NCBI GenBank assembly: GCA_903813345.2
Contig: CAIIXF020000012.1
Span: forward strand, 21,962,184 to 22,026,183
Source: Owenia fusiformis
Taxonomy: Eukaryota; Annelida; Polychaeta; Sabellida; Oweniidae
Direction of reading: 5' to 3'
Length of the DNA: 64,000 bases
The notes under the pieces are model-generated. The model was given only the letters and a program-made list of their open reading frames with translations. It was not told the DNA's origin and ran no database searches. Shown one piece after another: positions 1 to 12,600 of the stretch. The position numbers and the translations under genes are program-made. Position 1 is the stretch's first letter. Each line of letters begins with the position of its first letter.

Positions 1-2130
1 TACATTATACCAAGGTACAGTTCATATATTGTGTAATAACTTAGACCTGTATTGAACAGATTATGTGTGCTATCAAGCGGTACAAACTTCGACCGTTAAT
101 TTGAATTTTTGACCTACCAGCTGCTTGAAAATCACGGATTGCGAGTCTCATACTGCACCGTTTTTCTTCAAACTTATACCATTAAAAGCAAAACAAAATT
201 GCCTTTCTGTCGGGGCATTACTTTATTGTAAAGAGTCCCTCGTTCAAGCAGCGTTTTGGTCCCCAGCTGTTAGAAGGCCTTCTTACAGCTGGGGACCAAA
301 ATGCCGCTGGAAGTAGGGACTCTGATTAAGAGAATAATGTACCATCAGAAAGCGATTTTTGTGATGCTTTGAATGGAACAAGTTTGAAGAAAAACGGTGC
401 AGTATGAGACTCGTAATCCTTGATTTTCAAACATCCGGTAGGTCAAAAATTCAAATTAACGGTCGAAGTTTGTACCGCGTGGTGCTATATGGCTTATGGA
501 GCATGGAGAAACACCTAGCTACATTATACCAAGGTACAGTTCATATATTGTGTAGTAACTTCGACCTGTATTGAACAGATTATGTGTGCTGTATGGCTTA
601 TGGAGCATGGAAAAACACCTAGCTACATTATACCAAGGTACAGTTCATATATTGTGTAATAACTTAGACCTGTTTTGAACAGATTATGTGTGTTATATGG
701 CTAATGGAGCATGGAAAAACACCTAGCTACATTATACCAAGGTACAGTTCATATATTGTGTAATAACTTAGACCTGTTTTGAACAGATTATGTGTGTTAT
801 ATGGCTAATGGAGCATGGAAAAACACCTAGCTACATTATACCAAGGTACAGTTCATATATTGTGTCGTAACTTCGACCTGTATTGAACAGATTATGTGTG
901 CTGTATGGCTTATGGAGCATGGAAAAACACCTAGCTACATTATACCAAGGTACAGTTCATATATTGTGTAATAACTTAGACCTGTTTTGAACAGATTATG
1001 TGTGTTATATGGCTAATGGAGATGGAAAAACACCTAGCTACATTATACCAAGGTACAGTTCATATATTGTGTAGTAACTTAGACCTGTATTGAACAGATT
1101 ATGTGTGTTATATGGCTTATGGAGCATGGAGAAACACCTAGCTACATTATACCAAGGTACAGTTCATATATTGTGTAGTAACTTAGACCTGTATTGAACA
1201 GATTATGTGTGTTATATGGCTTATGGAGCATGGAAAAACACCTAGCTACATTATACCAAGGTACAGTTCATATATTGTGTAGTAACTTCGACCTGTATTG
1301 AACAGATTATGTGTGCTGTATGGCTTATGGAGCATGGAAAAACACCTAGCTACATTATACCAAGGTACAGTTCATATATTGTGTAGTAACTTAGACCTGT
1401 ATTGAACAGATTATGTGTGTTATATGGCTTATGGAGCATGGAGAAACACCTAGCTACATTATACCAAGGTACAGTTCATATATTGTGTAGTAACTTAGAC
1501 CTGTATTGAACAGATTATGTGTGTTATATGGCTTATGGAGCATGGAAAAACACCTAGCTACATTATACCAAGGTACAGTTTATATATTGTGTCGTAACTT
1601 CGACCTGTATTGAACAGATTATGTGTGTTATATGGCTTATGGAGCATGGAAAAACACCTAACTACATTATACCAAGGTACAGTTTATATATCTTGTAGTA
1701 ACTTCGACCTGTATTGAACAGATTATGTGTGTTATATGGCTTATGGAGCATGGAAAAACACCTAGCTACATTATACCAAGGTACAGTTTATATATTGTGT
1801 AGTAACTTCGACCTGTATTGAACAGATTATGTGTGTTATATGGCTTATGGAGCATGGAAAAACACCTAGCTACATTATACCAAGGTACAGTTCATATATT
1901 GTGTAGTAACTTCGACCTGTATTGAACAGATTATGTGTGCTGTATGGCTTATGGAGCATGGAAAAACACCTAGCTACATTATACCAAGGTACAGTTCATA
2001 TATTGTGTAGTAACTTAGACCTGTATTGAACAGATTATGTGTGTTATATGGCTTATGGAGCATGGAAAAACACCTAGCTACATTATACCAAGGTACAGTT
2101 CATATATTGTGTGGTAACTTTGACCTGTAT
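1..2130. repeat. 104-bp tandem array in acyl-CoA oxidase intron
   Basis: About 16-17 head-to-tail copies of a 104-bp unit that begins TACATTATACCAAGG and contains TTCATATATTGTGTAGTAAC. Copies differ mainly at a few positions (TAGTAAC/AATAAC/CGTAAC, TTAGACC/TTCGACC, CTTATGG/CTAATGG), and the same variants recur in alternating units, which suggests higher-order amplification. The array runs off the left edge and decays after 2130. There is no unique spacer between units, so this is a satellite and not a CRISPR. It lies in the intron upstream of the + strand exon at 2497. Confidence 0.95.
74..481. mobile_element. hAT-like foldback MITE inside the 104-bp array
   Basis: Long inverted repeat: the left arm CACGCGGTACAAACTTCG-like sequence (first bases CAAGCGGTAC) pairs with the right end, and pairing continues for well over 100 bp. 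The direct repeat GTGCTAT flanks it (67-73 and 482-488). The uninterrupted array units give the empty site, which helps place the ends. The centre has a second perfect hairpin around TTACAGCTGGGGACC. CA...TG ends and a 7-8 bp duplication suggest a non-autonomous hAT. It has no coding capacity. Confidence 0.75.
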
Positions 2131-2496
2131 TGGAACAGAAGCCTTATTCATAAAGCCAACGTAGGACTTACGTCAACGTATCGTATTGCAGAAACTAATT
2201 TTGGTATTCATAAAGTAAACGTAACTAAATTTTTGAAATTGGAAAAATTGACCTTGATTTTTACCTTTGACCTAGATAAAAATTTGATCTAATTTCCTGG
2301 GAACTACATCACATACCACAACTGACCTTGTAGATGGATTTTCTCTAAGCCTTCTAGTTACTGAGTAATCTTGGAGATAAGAATAATATGAATATTAAGA
2401 ATTCAGGCAAAAACAATAGACTTCAGATTTTCAATCTGGAGTCTAATAATAAACCATGGTGCTCTCAGTATATACAGCCCACTTCCCACATTTCAG

Positions 2497-2651
2497 GAGG
2501 ATATCTACAAGGTCCAGAACCAGCCAGGTTGATACGTGGAGCCATCTTGAGGCTGTGTACAGAACTGAAGAATGATGCAGTATCATTGGTGGATGTGATT
2601 GCTCCCCCTGATTTCATCCTGAACTCCCCCATTGGGAACTCAGATGGCCAA
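2497..2651 (+). CDS. ACOX3: acyl-CoA oxidase (ACOX3-like), penultimate coding exon
   Basis: This exon encodes part of the C-terminal domain of a peroxisomal acyl-CoA oxidase, the FAD enzyme that makes the first double bond in peroxisomal beta-oxidation and releases hydrogen peroxide. The acceptor is TTTCAG|GAGG and the donor GGCCAA|GTAAGC; the exon is 155 nt, entering with two bases of a split codon and leaving in phase 0. Recognisable residues include LKNDAVSLVDVIAPPDF and LNSPIGNSDGQ, which resemble the ACOX3 branch more than ACOX1. Upstream exons lie beyond the left edge. The choice of ACOX3 over other acyl-CoA oxidases rests on remembered family features. Confidence 0.85.
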
Positions 2652-3094
2652 GTAAGCAATTCATTCAATTAATATCATTGTTTACTGATTCATTTTTTCT
2701 CTAACTTTTTCTACTCAATTTGATGAGATTAGGAAACTTTGTCCATAGGTTGGGATGTAAGTTTTTTTCTTCATGACAAGTTAAATAAATTCGTTTCTAC
2801 TTTCATTCAATTTGCCACATTGAAAATGCATTACTAACTGTAACTATGATGAAATTGAAAATATCTGTCCTTGAAAGTGACAACAAGAAAGAAATCCTAG
2901 GTCTACATAGTCATATGCTCAGTGACTTTAAAATTGAATTAAAAACAATTTATCAGTATGATGTTAGGATATGGCTATTTAGCATGGGCATTGAATCAAT
3001 CCGAAGATGGGTAAGGAAAACTAAATAGGGCTACATCAAGTGGCACTCCAAACAATCTGTTTTCTTTATTGTGATCTAATATTTTTAATTGCAG

Positions 3095-3217
3095 ATCTAC
3101 AAGAATTTATATGGTGCCATGATTCAGGGACCAGCTGCCCTAGAAAGACCTTCTTGGTGGGCAGAATTCTTGGATAAACCAAAGATTGGCTCCCTACGGC
3201 CAGAATCAAAACTTTAA
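3095..3217 (+). CDS. ACOX3: acyl-CoA oxidase (ACOX3-like), last coding exon with PTS1 signal
   Basis: Acceptor TAATTGCAG|ATC; 40 codons plus stop TAA, in phase with the exon ending at 2651 across a 443-bp intron. The peptide contains ERPSWWAEF and ends GSLRPESKL. The final SKL is the canonical type 1 peroxisomal targeting signal, so the enzyme should be imported by PEX5 into the peroxisome matrix. The ERPSWW..F segment followed by a short tail to SKL is the usual ending of ACOX3-type oxidases. No break is visible in either exon. Confidence 0.88.
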   Translation: MYKNLYGAMIQGPAALERPSWWAEFLDKPKIGSLRPESKL

Positions 3218-4076
3218 ACATTGAAAAAACTGACATACAAGAGGTAATTCTAGAAGTGACACCAAAGAGTTGACATATACAGGAGTTTTGAAATTCAAAT
3301 ACTGGAAGTGAATTGAAATAAAAGACAAACAGAAAACTTTTTTCTAAAAATGACTAGATTTATTGATGGCTCAATACATTGAATGGCCTGTAATCAGAAT
3401 GATAAAAGTTTTACAATTACATATTGAAGACTTTAACCAAGAATGTTTGAGGACAATTTTGAAAAGGAACTGCAATAACATCAAATCAAGGCTTTGTATA
3501 AAAAACCTTGTACCTAAATGTACGTACCCACGTTAGTAATGATACAGACTTTTAAGTGTTAAATAGTTTTAAATACGGGGATTTGCTAAATTGAATTCCG
3601 TTTAACGTTTCATTTTATTTATTCAAAGCATGGGTAACGATTAGTCTCAGGGATTGTAAATTCAACCCATCACAGACAGTGTTACTGTAGTCGTGGATGA
3701 CGATTCGTTATATGGTTCTAAATTGAATAATGGGGAGTACATGTAGTACACCAATAAAGACAAAGGTGCTCGAAATGTTACAATACGTACATGTATAGTG
3801 ACAGCTTTTAGACGATTTCCTTGAATTACCCAGCAAATAAAAAAAAAAGATTTTAGTGTAGATAAATTGTGTCTACGCATTTCCAGATGATCAATTTGAG
3901 ATTGATTTAAAATGATCAGGAATGTCTCTTTGTAGACTTGATGCTGAAAATCTATTTCGCTTTAAATTTTAAAAATGATTGATCAGCTATTTTTTACACC
4001 TGAACCCATCCTAATAGAAAGGTGAAACTGTTTTCTTGAGACATGTATATTGAATCTCTCCCTTGAATTTGCTTTA
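3218..4076. other. 3' flank, no further gene seen
   Basis: Apart from the 3' UTR and its poly(A) signal I see only AT-rich, non-coding sequence. Short ORFs on both strands show no family resemblance. Confidence 0.6.
3317..3322 (+). promoter_or_regulatory. polyadenylation signal of the acyl-CoA oxidase gene
   Basis: AATAAA 99 bp after the stop codon at 3217, the first canonical hexamer downstream. It predicts a short 3' UTR ending near 3335-3350. Confidence 0.6.
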
Positions 4077-4227
4077 TGCCTGGGTCACATTTGCTCTGAT
4101 TCATCGGCCGGCGCCCGGCCGATTGAGTATCCTGTTCACGTATTCAGTTTTGAACAGAATACTCCCGGAGAATACTCAATCAGCCAGGCGCAGGCCGATG
4201 ATCATCGGTGCAAATGTGACCCAGGCA
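4077..4227. mobile_element. 151-bp foldback MITE with TTA target duplication
   Basis: Terminal inverted repeat TGCCTGGGTCACATTTGC pairs exactly with GCAAATGTGACCCAGGCA at the other end. The flanks are TTA (4074-4076) and TTA (4228-4230). A 3-bp TWA duplication is typical of PIF/Harbinger elements. The interior also folds (CGGCCGGCGCCCGGCCG). Confidence 0.8.
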
Positions 4228-4256
4228 TTAAGTCAGCTATTTTTAATTTTACTTAT

Positions 4257-5640
4257 TATCCCATCGAACGAAGTTCGGAGGGATATAGGGAACGCCTCCG
4301 TCCGTCCGTCCGTCCGTCCGTCCANNNNNNNNNNNNNNNNNNNNNNNGTACGTCCGTCCGTCCGTCCGTACGTCCGTCCGTCCGTCCGTACGTACGTACG
4401 TCCGTCCGTCCGTCCGGGCAATAACTCAAATACCGTTGGCCCGATTTTGTTCATATTTTGTACACATATACCCTATGGGGGTAGAAGTTCTGCTCGAAAG
4501 CCGATTTTCAAAATGGCCACTCATTTCAAAATGGCGGCCATTTTAGTGCCGAATTTACAGTAATTTAGGTGCAATATGTAAAACTGTAATAGCAATATGT
4601 TTTAGATGTAAAAAAATTATATAGGACATTAATAAAGCTAGAAATGTAGATATTAAAGAAGCACATGGCAGCCATCTTGAAAAATGGCGGCCTTTACTCG
4701 TTATTTTACGATTTTTGCTGTAACTCGAAAAGTAGTGGAGCGATTTTGTTCATATTTGGTATTTGAATACTATAAACATTGCACACTGTCTAAAGACACT
4801 TTTGGTAGAAGGTGGCCATTTTGAAAAATGGCCGCCATTTTGAAAAATGGCCACCATTTTAACGTATTTTACTATAATTCGAAAAGTAGTGGAGCGATTT
4901 TGTTCATATTTGGTATGTGACTACTATAAGCATGACACACGGTCCTATGACACTTTTGGTAGAAGGCGGCCATTTTGAAAAAATTTTTGAAAAATGGCCG
5001 CCATTTTTACGTATTTTGCTATAACTCGAAAAGTAGTGAAGCGATTTTGTTCATATTTGGTATGTGAATACTATAAGCATGACACACTGTCCTATGACAC
5101 TTTTGAAAGAATGTGGCCATTTTGAAATTTTTTTTGAAAAATGGCCGCCATTTTAACGTATTTTACTGTAACTCGAAAAGTAGTGAAGCGATTTTGTTCA
5201 TATTTGGTATGTGAATACTGTAAGCATGGCACACTGTCTAATGACACTTTTGGTAGAAGGCGGTCATTTTTCAAAATGGCCGCCATTTTAACGTATTTTA
5301 CTATAACTCGAAAAGTAATGGAGCGATTTTGTTTATATTTGGTTTGTAAATACAATAAGCACGGCACACTGTCTTATGGCACTTTTGGTAGAAGGTGGCC
5401 ATTTTGAAAAATAGCCGCCATTTTAACATTTTTTTACTATAACTTGAAAAGTAGTGGAGCGATTTTGTTCATATTTGGTATATGAATACTATAAGCATGG
5501 CACATGGTCTTATGACACTTTTGGTAGAAGGGGGCCATTTTGAAAAATGGCTGCCATTTTTGCTATATACTTTGTTTGTAAAAATGCCATCCATGGCTGT
5601 TCGATGGGATTCGCTACGCTTTGGCGTTGCCGTTGTTCTG
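4257..5640. repeat. TCCG microsatellite plus about 7 units carrying GGCCATTTTGAAAAATGGCC hairpins
   Basis: Starts at CCCATCGAACGAAGTTCGG, passes through a (TCCG)n tract (4302-4413) interrupted by an N gap, then carries about seven units of 135-153 bp starting CGATTTTGTTCATATTTGG and ending TAACTCGAAAAGTAGTG. Nearly every unit has a GGCCATTTTGAAAAATGG-type palindrome. The block ends at TGTTCGATGGGATTCGC, which is the inverse of its start (CCCATCGAAC), so the whole may be one mobile element with satellite-like contents. Several short ORFs here are products of the repeat. Confidence 0.8.
4325..4347. other. assembly gap (23 Ns)
   Basis: Twenty-three Ns within the TCCG microsatellite; the true length of the tract is therefore unknown. 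Confidence 0.99.
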
Positions 5641-7915
5641 GTTTAATTTGATCACAGGATAGTCAAATGTTCAGTATGTCATGGTTTATTGGCTGTGGCC
5701 ACCCTGCTTACTGTTTAAAGGTTTTACTTTCAGTATTTTCCCAAATTTTTTAAAACAACGGATTTTTATTTTGGTCGATTTTTTCTGTCCACTTATAAAT
5801 AAAAATTCAAGCCAAATTAAGCATATGTGTACATGTATCTGAAAAGCACTGCTACTGTACTACATGTATATATACTGTATATTGTTGAAGATGTAAACTA
5901 TCAAACTACAAATGCACTGGACATGCAACTGTGAACATGATGGGTAGACAATATTTATATTCTATAATATTACTAGTAATACATTTCTAGCTGTACATCA
6001 ATTCTGTTCCAACATGGGTTCAATTTTATCATTCATGCCATCTTTGAAGATTCAGTCTTCAATACTATCGGACTATAGTCTTGGCCTGTGATTTTAATCT
6101 ATCTATTGATTTAAAATAAACTCGCTTGATAAAAACTACTGGTTTTATTCAGATATGATTTGTGCATAGTCACTATCTGAGGGGGACGCTTTCATTTCTG
6201 ATAAAAAAAACAATGCCCCGTCGTTTGCGGATGGGACTGTGTATTTAATTATTATGTTGAAGATGAGCGACATTTTTGAATATCTCTCATCATTATGAAA
6301 TTGTTGTACTTGATCATGATGTACCCCACTTAATTATGTCTTTCATCAAAACTGTCGAAAAATTCTACAAAGTCACTCGACCACGTGATGATGCCTTGTT
6401 CAATCTTACCAAGCATGACTCATGGCAACATCCACAACTTGATTTTCCCATTCTCAGTGTTATCTGATGATTATTTCCATGTAACCGTAGAACAAGAAAT
6501 CGGGGACAGTTAAAGCGTTTGCTGATTTACAATCTGTCTATACACATAAAATGGGTCCATTCCACTGGTACTTTGGCAATGTCGTTGATAGGTCCCATCC
6601 TGTCCCTTGGTTAGACCGCTTACCTCGAAATATGTAAACCCCTTTCTCATAGTTCGATTCGTCGTCTGCGCTATTATCTGTATCAGCTTGGCGTCCCTAA
6701 TGCGTCTAGATTGATGTGTGGAATTTTGTGATCGGTGTTCAAGACTCCATCCGTCTGAACGACGTTGGTCTCACTGGATCGCATGGAATGTTCTCTGATT
6801 CGGATGTACTTGGAATAGCTTCTACCCAATGCGTTGCCATTTCCCTGGCATCGGTCCTGGGGGGCACAGGGGCGGATCTGGGAACCAACAAGGGGGGCCC
6901 AAACTTGTGATCTGAGAAAATTTTTGTCGATACTCAATTCAACCAAACTGTCCTTAATTATCTACTGTAGGATATTGAGATGATTACGAAGCATATGTGT
7001 ATCTTAGTTTGTTCGAACCAGCTTGGGAAAATTGTTAAAGAAATCCCTAGGAATTGGTACCAAAAAGAAAATACTGTGTTTGATGGGTCTATTAAAAAAA
7101 TTATATAAAAAAATTGGTTAATTTTTATCAAATAAAATTTGTACAATTGAAAAGATGACTATTGCATTGTTGCTGTCATATTTCTGGATTACTGGTTACA
7201 GAGAGAAAAAATGTTGAATTAAGTTCTCCATATCGATACCAATCCTTTTTCAAATCAACAAGTATGATCCATGTTTTATTCAGTTATTGTTTTTGGTGTT
7301 TGAGATGCGCGAACTGACTTCGCCATGACCCCTGAAGTTCTCCCTTAAAACGTGTAGCTTAACCTCCCTTGATTCAGTTTCTAAAAAGCATTATTGTTAA
7401 AGTTCTGATGTTTTGAATTTAACAGCTTTGGAAATGAGGAATATCACTAATTCCATAAGGAATCCTCTGTTTCTTCTGATTGAAACTCTGACAGGGAACT
7501 GATAAAAAGGAGAATAGCGGATGGATCAAATCATTCGAACATTCAGTGTCTTTTTGTTTCATACATGAACATCTTAGTTGCTGAGAACATTAATGTGACT
7601 CTTCGATGTCAAATTTAGCAATCAATTTCTCAAATATGGGGAAAATTTGGAAATTGTGATTAATATACAGACTACAGAGTCATATAGTTTATGGATGAAC
7701 ATTAAATCAATATGCATATGAAATAAATGTAAACTGTATTTCTAAAACAAATATTTTACATGTACAATGACAAATACATGTAACTACTACATGTTTGGAT
7801 TAAAATAAAATGAATATGCATTTGAGCTAATGCAAATTGTGTTGCAAAAACTACAATATTAATTTGTTTACATGACAAAATAGCTACTTCATATACAGTA
7901 TAGATTAACACTAGA
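5641..7915. other. non-coding stretch, no feature supported
   Basis: AT-rich DNA between two inverted fragments of the same repeat (5575-5635 and 7916-7980). A slightly GC-richer patch at 6480-6910 might be an old tyrosine-recombinase relic, but no conserved motif can be read with confidence. Confidence 0.4.
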
Positions 7916-8060
7916 TAACAGCAACGCCAAAGTGTAGTAAATCCCATCGAACATGGCTGCCATTTTTACAAAATCCTTGTACTATTTTTTCAGTTAAAGT
8001 ACAAAAAGTAATAAAATAACAAACGTAAAAATGGCCATCATTTTAAAAATGGTCGCTCAC
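7916..8060. repeat. inverted fragment of the GGCCATTTT element
   Basis: GCAACGCCAAAGTGTAGTAA then ATCCCATCGAACATGGC is the reverse complement of 5575-5635, followed by one degenerate ATGGCCATCATTTT unit. It is a second, truncated and inverted copy of the element at 4257-5640. Confidence 0.7.
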
Positions 8061-8407
8061 TAGTTGAAATCGTTAAAATAATTAATTTTTCGAAAACTTG
8101 TTTATTCTGTATCCCAATTCCTAAGGATGTATTAAAAATTCAAAGGTAAAGAGGCTTTAACACGCAGTTCAATGGGGGAGCTAAGGTTGCCAAACTATTG
8201 GCAACCTTATTGTGCATCGCCCAATAGAAATCATTTTGTTTATTCAAACTACTTTGTTTTATTTACAGCACATTTCATAAGGCCTATTGCTATGTACAAA
8301 TACATATTTTTCCAATTAAACAAAAATAGAAGATCCTGAAACTTCCCATAAAATATGAAATTGATTTGTCAAAATAAAAATCTCACTTTTATAAATGTGT
8401 GACTATC

Positions 8408-8633
8408 CAGGGGCGTAGCCAGCTTTCAGTCAGAGGAGTGTGATCGCCAAAAAAATTCGCTTTTCAGTCAGGGGGGTTGTGATTGTGGCATAAACAAGCC
8501 AGATGCAACTTCCTTCAAAATTGAGCGAGAAGGTTCAAATAAAAAGCATTTTAAAGCTCTTTTCTTCTCCCTTCTCATGGTTTTATTTTTATTGGTTATG
8601 CGATCGCACCCACACCTCCTGGCTACGCCTATG
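8408..8633. mobile_element. CAG-ended MITE of the GGCGTAGCCAG family
   Basis: Ends CAGGGGCGTAGCCAG and CTGGCTACGCCTATG are inverted repeats. Interior motifs (AATAAAAAGCATTTTAAAG, GCGATCGCACCC) recur in the nested elements near 44345-44445 and 58540-58650. No clean target duplication is visible. Confidence 0.6.
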
Positions 8634-9489
8634 CTTAATCTATACTATTGCTACATAAACAGGCAGAGGTATTTACACAGTAACTTCAACTTGTGTACCC
8701 CCGGGTGTACCCTAAAGTATCATGCCAGGATCGGGTCTTTTCTACTTAACAGTGAGCAACTCTAAAACACTAATTATTTTCAATCACCAAAACTTTGAAC
8801 ACAAAGACTGCTTATTATATAAAAAATAGACCTGTCTATATTATTTAAAATTTATTAAATAATTTTACACCAGCTTTTCAACCCAAAGCACGGGTATCAT
8901 ATTGCACTAGAGAAAAATACATATCATAGCTGTTTGCTGTACTACATTGACATGGCTTACTATTAAAGCTAAAGGCATTCAAGAAAGAACAAAATATGAC
9001 AAAGCTCACAGATGCTTCATAATTACATGTACTTCTTCCATACAAATATGTTATATTCCATGATTATAACCTGTACTGTACATGTAGGTGTCACTCATTT
9101 ATGATTATAACCTGTACTGTACATGTAGGTGTCACTCATTTATGTGATGGTGTAATTATTTTTATTAAACATTGGAATGTGGACTCTTTTTTGAGATAAA
9201 TTTTCCATAATGTAAGACAGTAATTCCGTTTAAAAAATGTAACTAGTAACCACAGCTTTGACCACAATTGACAAAGTAATTCATTTTTACGTCTTTGTTC
9301 TCCCTGGTCCCTATGCTTGCTGAATAAAGTGACAACTGAGCTGGAGAAATGGGCAATACTTTATTGGGGCTATTCCCTATGCCAACTATGCCAATCTCTG
9401 TTCATTTAAATAGTTTGCTAACGAACATCTCCAACACAGTGTACCTGTTATCTTATGGAATGATTCAGACTTCTAAGGAGATATTTTAA
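8634..9489. other. intergenic stretch with a 41-bp direct duplication
   Basis: At 9061-9142 a 41-bp segment starting TGATTATAACCTGTACTGTA occurs twice in tandem. Otherwise I see nothing between the MITE and the 3' end of the VWA5A-like gene. Confidence 0.6.
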
Positions 9490-9495
9490 TTTATT
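9490..9495 (-). promoter_or_regulatory. polyadenylation signal of the VWA5A-like gene
   Basis: TTTATT on the + strand reads AATAAA on the - strand, 22 bp after the stop codon at 9517-9519. Confidence 0.55.
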
Positions 9496-9516
9496 TAAAT
9501 TAAGCTCCAACATTTA

Positions 9517-9696
9517 TTAAACTTCCTTGGCTGCAAGGTTTATGAGTTCATTCACTGATTTTCCATTGAGACTCTCTCCTTGTAGCCATTTCTCTGCTTT
9601 GCTCTCAATCATTTCCCATTCAGCAAAACTCTCCATACAATACTTCCTCAGCCAGGCCAGAGCTAGCACAGTGGCAAGAATCTCAGCACTCTGAAA
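9517..9696 (-). CDS. VWA5A: VWA5A-like exon 17 (last)
   Basis: Acceptor TCTCTGTAG|TTTC; 59 codons and stop TAA. Contains ILATVLALAWLRKYCMESF and EWEMIESKAEKWL, matching the terminal helices of VWA5A. Confidence 0.9.
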   Translation of the reverse strand, partial: FQSAEILATVLALAWLRKYCMESFAEWEMIESKAEKWLQGESLNGKSVNELINLAAKEV

Positions 9697-12600
9697 CTAC
9701 AGAGATACTTTGTGAAATATTGTCATTGGATGGCCTCAATTACAATGCATAACTACATAATGAATGCTATGTATAAACAAATGTTTGAGGCTGACCAGTA
9801 AACCACCCATCATAGTCTAAGTTTGGGGAATAGAATAAGAACTTGGAAAATATTTGTAACAAAGTTTATAATTTTCAGTAAGTAGCCTTGGAATGAATTG
9901 TTTGTAGAATAATACACTGCTGTATTCTATTAATATATTAGAATAATACACTGCAATATATTCATTACTATATTACAAAATACCTGAACACCCAAATGTT
10001 TTTTCAAATCATCTAATGATTTTCCAATCAAGTGGGCCAAAGTGCTTTCGAGTAACCATGATCCATTGAATGTTTGGAGTTTCACCATGGCCATTGCTGT
10101 TCTCTCTGTAATTAATAAGTTGAATTCATTACATTTGTACATGTACTTATGTCTTATTTGAGACCAGTTTAACACTTGTTTGGCTATGCAACATACAACA
10201 TGTCAAATCTTTATACTCTGGCGATATTTTAAATCAATTTTCTCTATGATTGGTCAAAAATGACACATTCTTCTTAATGTAAACAATAGTTTGATTGGAC
10301 ATAATTGGAAAATAATTGAACTGAGTGTGAAAGTACAACTTGCAATTTGTTTAAATATAAAATACACTAAAAGGTCAATTGAAATACATGTAAACCTTAT
10401 TCATACATACTCTTATATGTAAAAATACTTGAAATAAATGATTGAATGAAATAAATATCTTACCTCTACCTCCACTGTTTTGAGATGCTGAGACAGCAGC
10501 AGCAACAGCAGGCCCATCACATGATCCCAATTCAGCAACAACACCAACATCTTCATCTTCATCAGCTGAAAAAATCAAACAAACAAGCCATTGACATGCA
10601 TTTTATCACCACCTACCATTTGTTACAGACGCTGATGCAAATGCCAATCTGTCAAAAGTGCTAACCAAATATTGCAAAAAGGCATTAGTTAAAGGTTTAA
10701 TGTCCTTTAAGAACACATGTATTATTACACATCCCACCTCTCAATTAATTGCCTTAGATTCCTTTGCAATCTAACATATGGTATCCTAACACCCCTCTGG
10801 TTTTTACTGATGACATTAACTTGGACGCGTCCAACTAAGTATAAAACTAGTAAGTACACGTGCTGAGGTCCTCAATTTCCCCATACAAGTGCAATCTACG
10901 TACTACTGTATAGAAATTTTGTCAACCTACAGAAGTTAGGAATATGGACAGCAACAACAACAACCCCATCCTAAAGGATGTTAACCTCAACAACACAGCA
11001 TTGTATTATGGTGAACTGGAAGAGGGTCAAATTATAGACTCTGCTTCATTAGGCTTTCTTCAGAACTCCACGACTGACTTTGGAAATTCTGCATATAACA
11101 TGCCATCACACACCAACACCAGCGGTTCACTCGACAAACATGCTAAAGAAGTCTCGCTTCAGTCAGACTTCAATCCAGATCTTCATGATCCCAGGCTCGC
11201 TAAAGCCAGTGATTCTAGGCTCTTTCCTCGAGGGAATGAGGTGCAGGACACTTTTAGCAACAAACATCAGAACCCCATGTCTCACATGAGACCAGGTGGA
11301 GACTGTTTACAGTCCGATAAATTGAACTCTATAGGATTCAATTCTACAAACATTCAGGCTTCTAAAAAGCTACTGAAAAAACAACGCGATTTACAACGCT
11401 CTAAAGAACCCCTAAATGAACCCCAAGTTTATCAACAAACGGGGTCTGGATTAGTGCAAGACATCATCAAGGGGTTAACTCCAACATTGGAAATGATCGC
11501 CTCTAATAAACAACTGGATATTGAGCTCTTAGGTCAACCTGAAAACAGGAACAGATCTTCTCAAAGACGCTCACAACAAAGGAGAAAACGTCATAATTCC
11601 CCGGTTTCTTCACAAGACGATAGCTCGCCCGCACGGACACTTAGCATTAAACGGCATCGTTCTGATCACCCCTCCACTAGTGAAATGGAATCTCCTGACA
11701 GAGACACAACGCGCATGCGCAGTGTTAATAACCCGGAAATGGATTCCGATTCTTCAGCATCAGAAAATGATTATGACTCGAATTCGTGGAAAAACTGCAT
11801 TAAATTGATAAAAAATGCATTCCAGGAACACTTTACAGCGAGCCCCGATACCAACACGAACAAGCAAACAGCAAATATTCCATTAGGATTACAATCTTTG
11901 GGCAGGAAGGCATCGTCTTCTGAGAATTCGAATGGATTACTGATCGGACCCTCTGTTCAACAAAATTTCACAGCGATGAACCAAGAAATATACAACAAGA
12001 GGAACACCAACGACGGTAATTTCCTTCTCAGGCCTAAGCGGTTTTTCACTTCTTTGAAAGATGATGAACATTTTTATAAAAAATGCATCTTAAACAACAC
12101 AATCAAAGAATTGGTTCCACCTACAATGAAACTCTCTGAATTGAGTAATTCAACAAATTATAAGCTGCCAGCAAAACATCACAAGCTGTTAGAAGAATCA
12201 GCTAAAGCCCCCCTCAGATATTTATCACACACAGAATGGCTACTAGGGGCAACAGGTAAAATTGTAGCAGAAAAATTCCCTGACAATGAGGATTTGATTA
12301 ATTTGTTGTCTACAGCTTCTACAATGGTCAACAAAGCAACCAGAGATACTGTTTCAAACATTACCAATGTGATTCTAACACAGAGGGATCGTATCAGTTC
12401 CAAATTCAGAAGATCTGATGCGGAATCACTAAGGAATCTCCCAATTGATACGACCTACTTATACCCAGAGCCTCAATTAAAAACAATTTGTGAAGGCTCT
12501 GATAGATCCAAAACTTCTAAAGCTCTACAGGATCTGGCTTCAAACTGGAAAAAGCCCAAAAACGACAACAACAACTATTCAGCTAAAAACAGCTATAACA

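Noticed and set aside
1-2130. Direct repeats that might suggest a CRISPR array
   Set aside because: The whole 104-bp unit is repeated with no unique spacers; the context is an animal intron.
4050-4563. ORFs of 73-166 codons with long Arg/Pro/Ser or Gly/Arg/Thr repeats
   Set aside because: They translate the TCCG microsatellite and run through the N gap.
6480-6946. Possible tyrosine-recombinase relic (RRLRYYLYQLGVPN on +, LGRSYSKYIRI on -)
   Set aside because: The hints are on opposite strands, without the H.FR catalytic box, and the frames are short.
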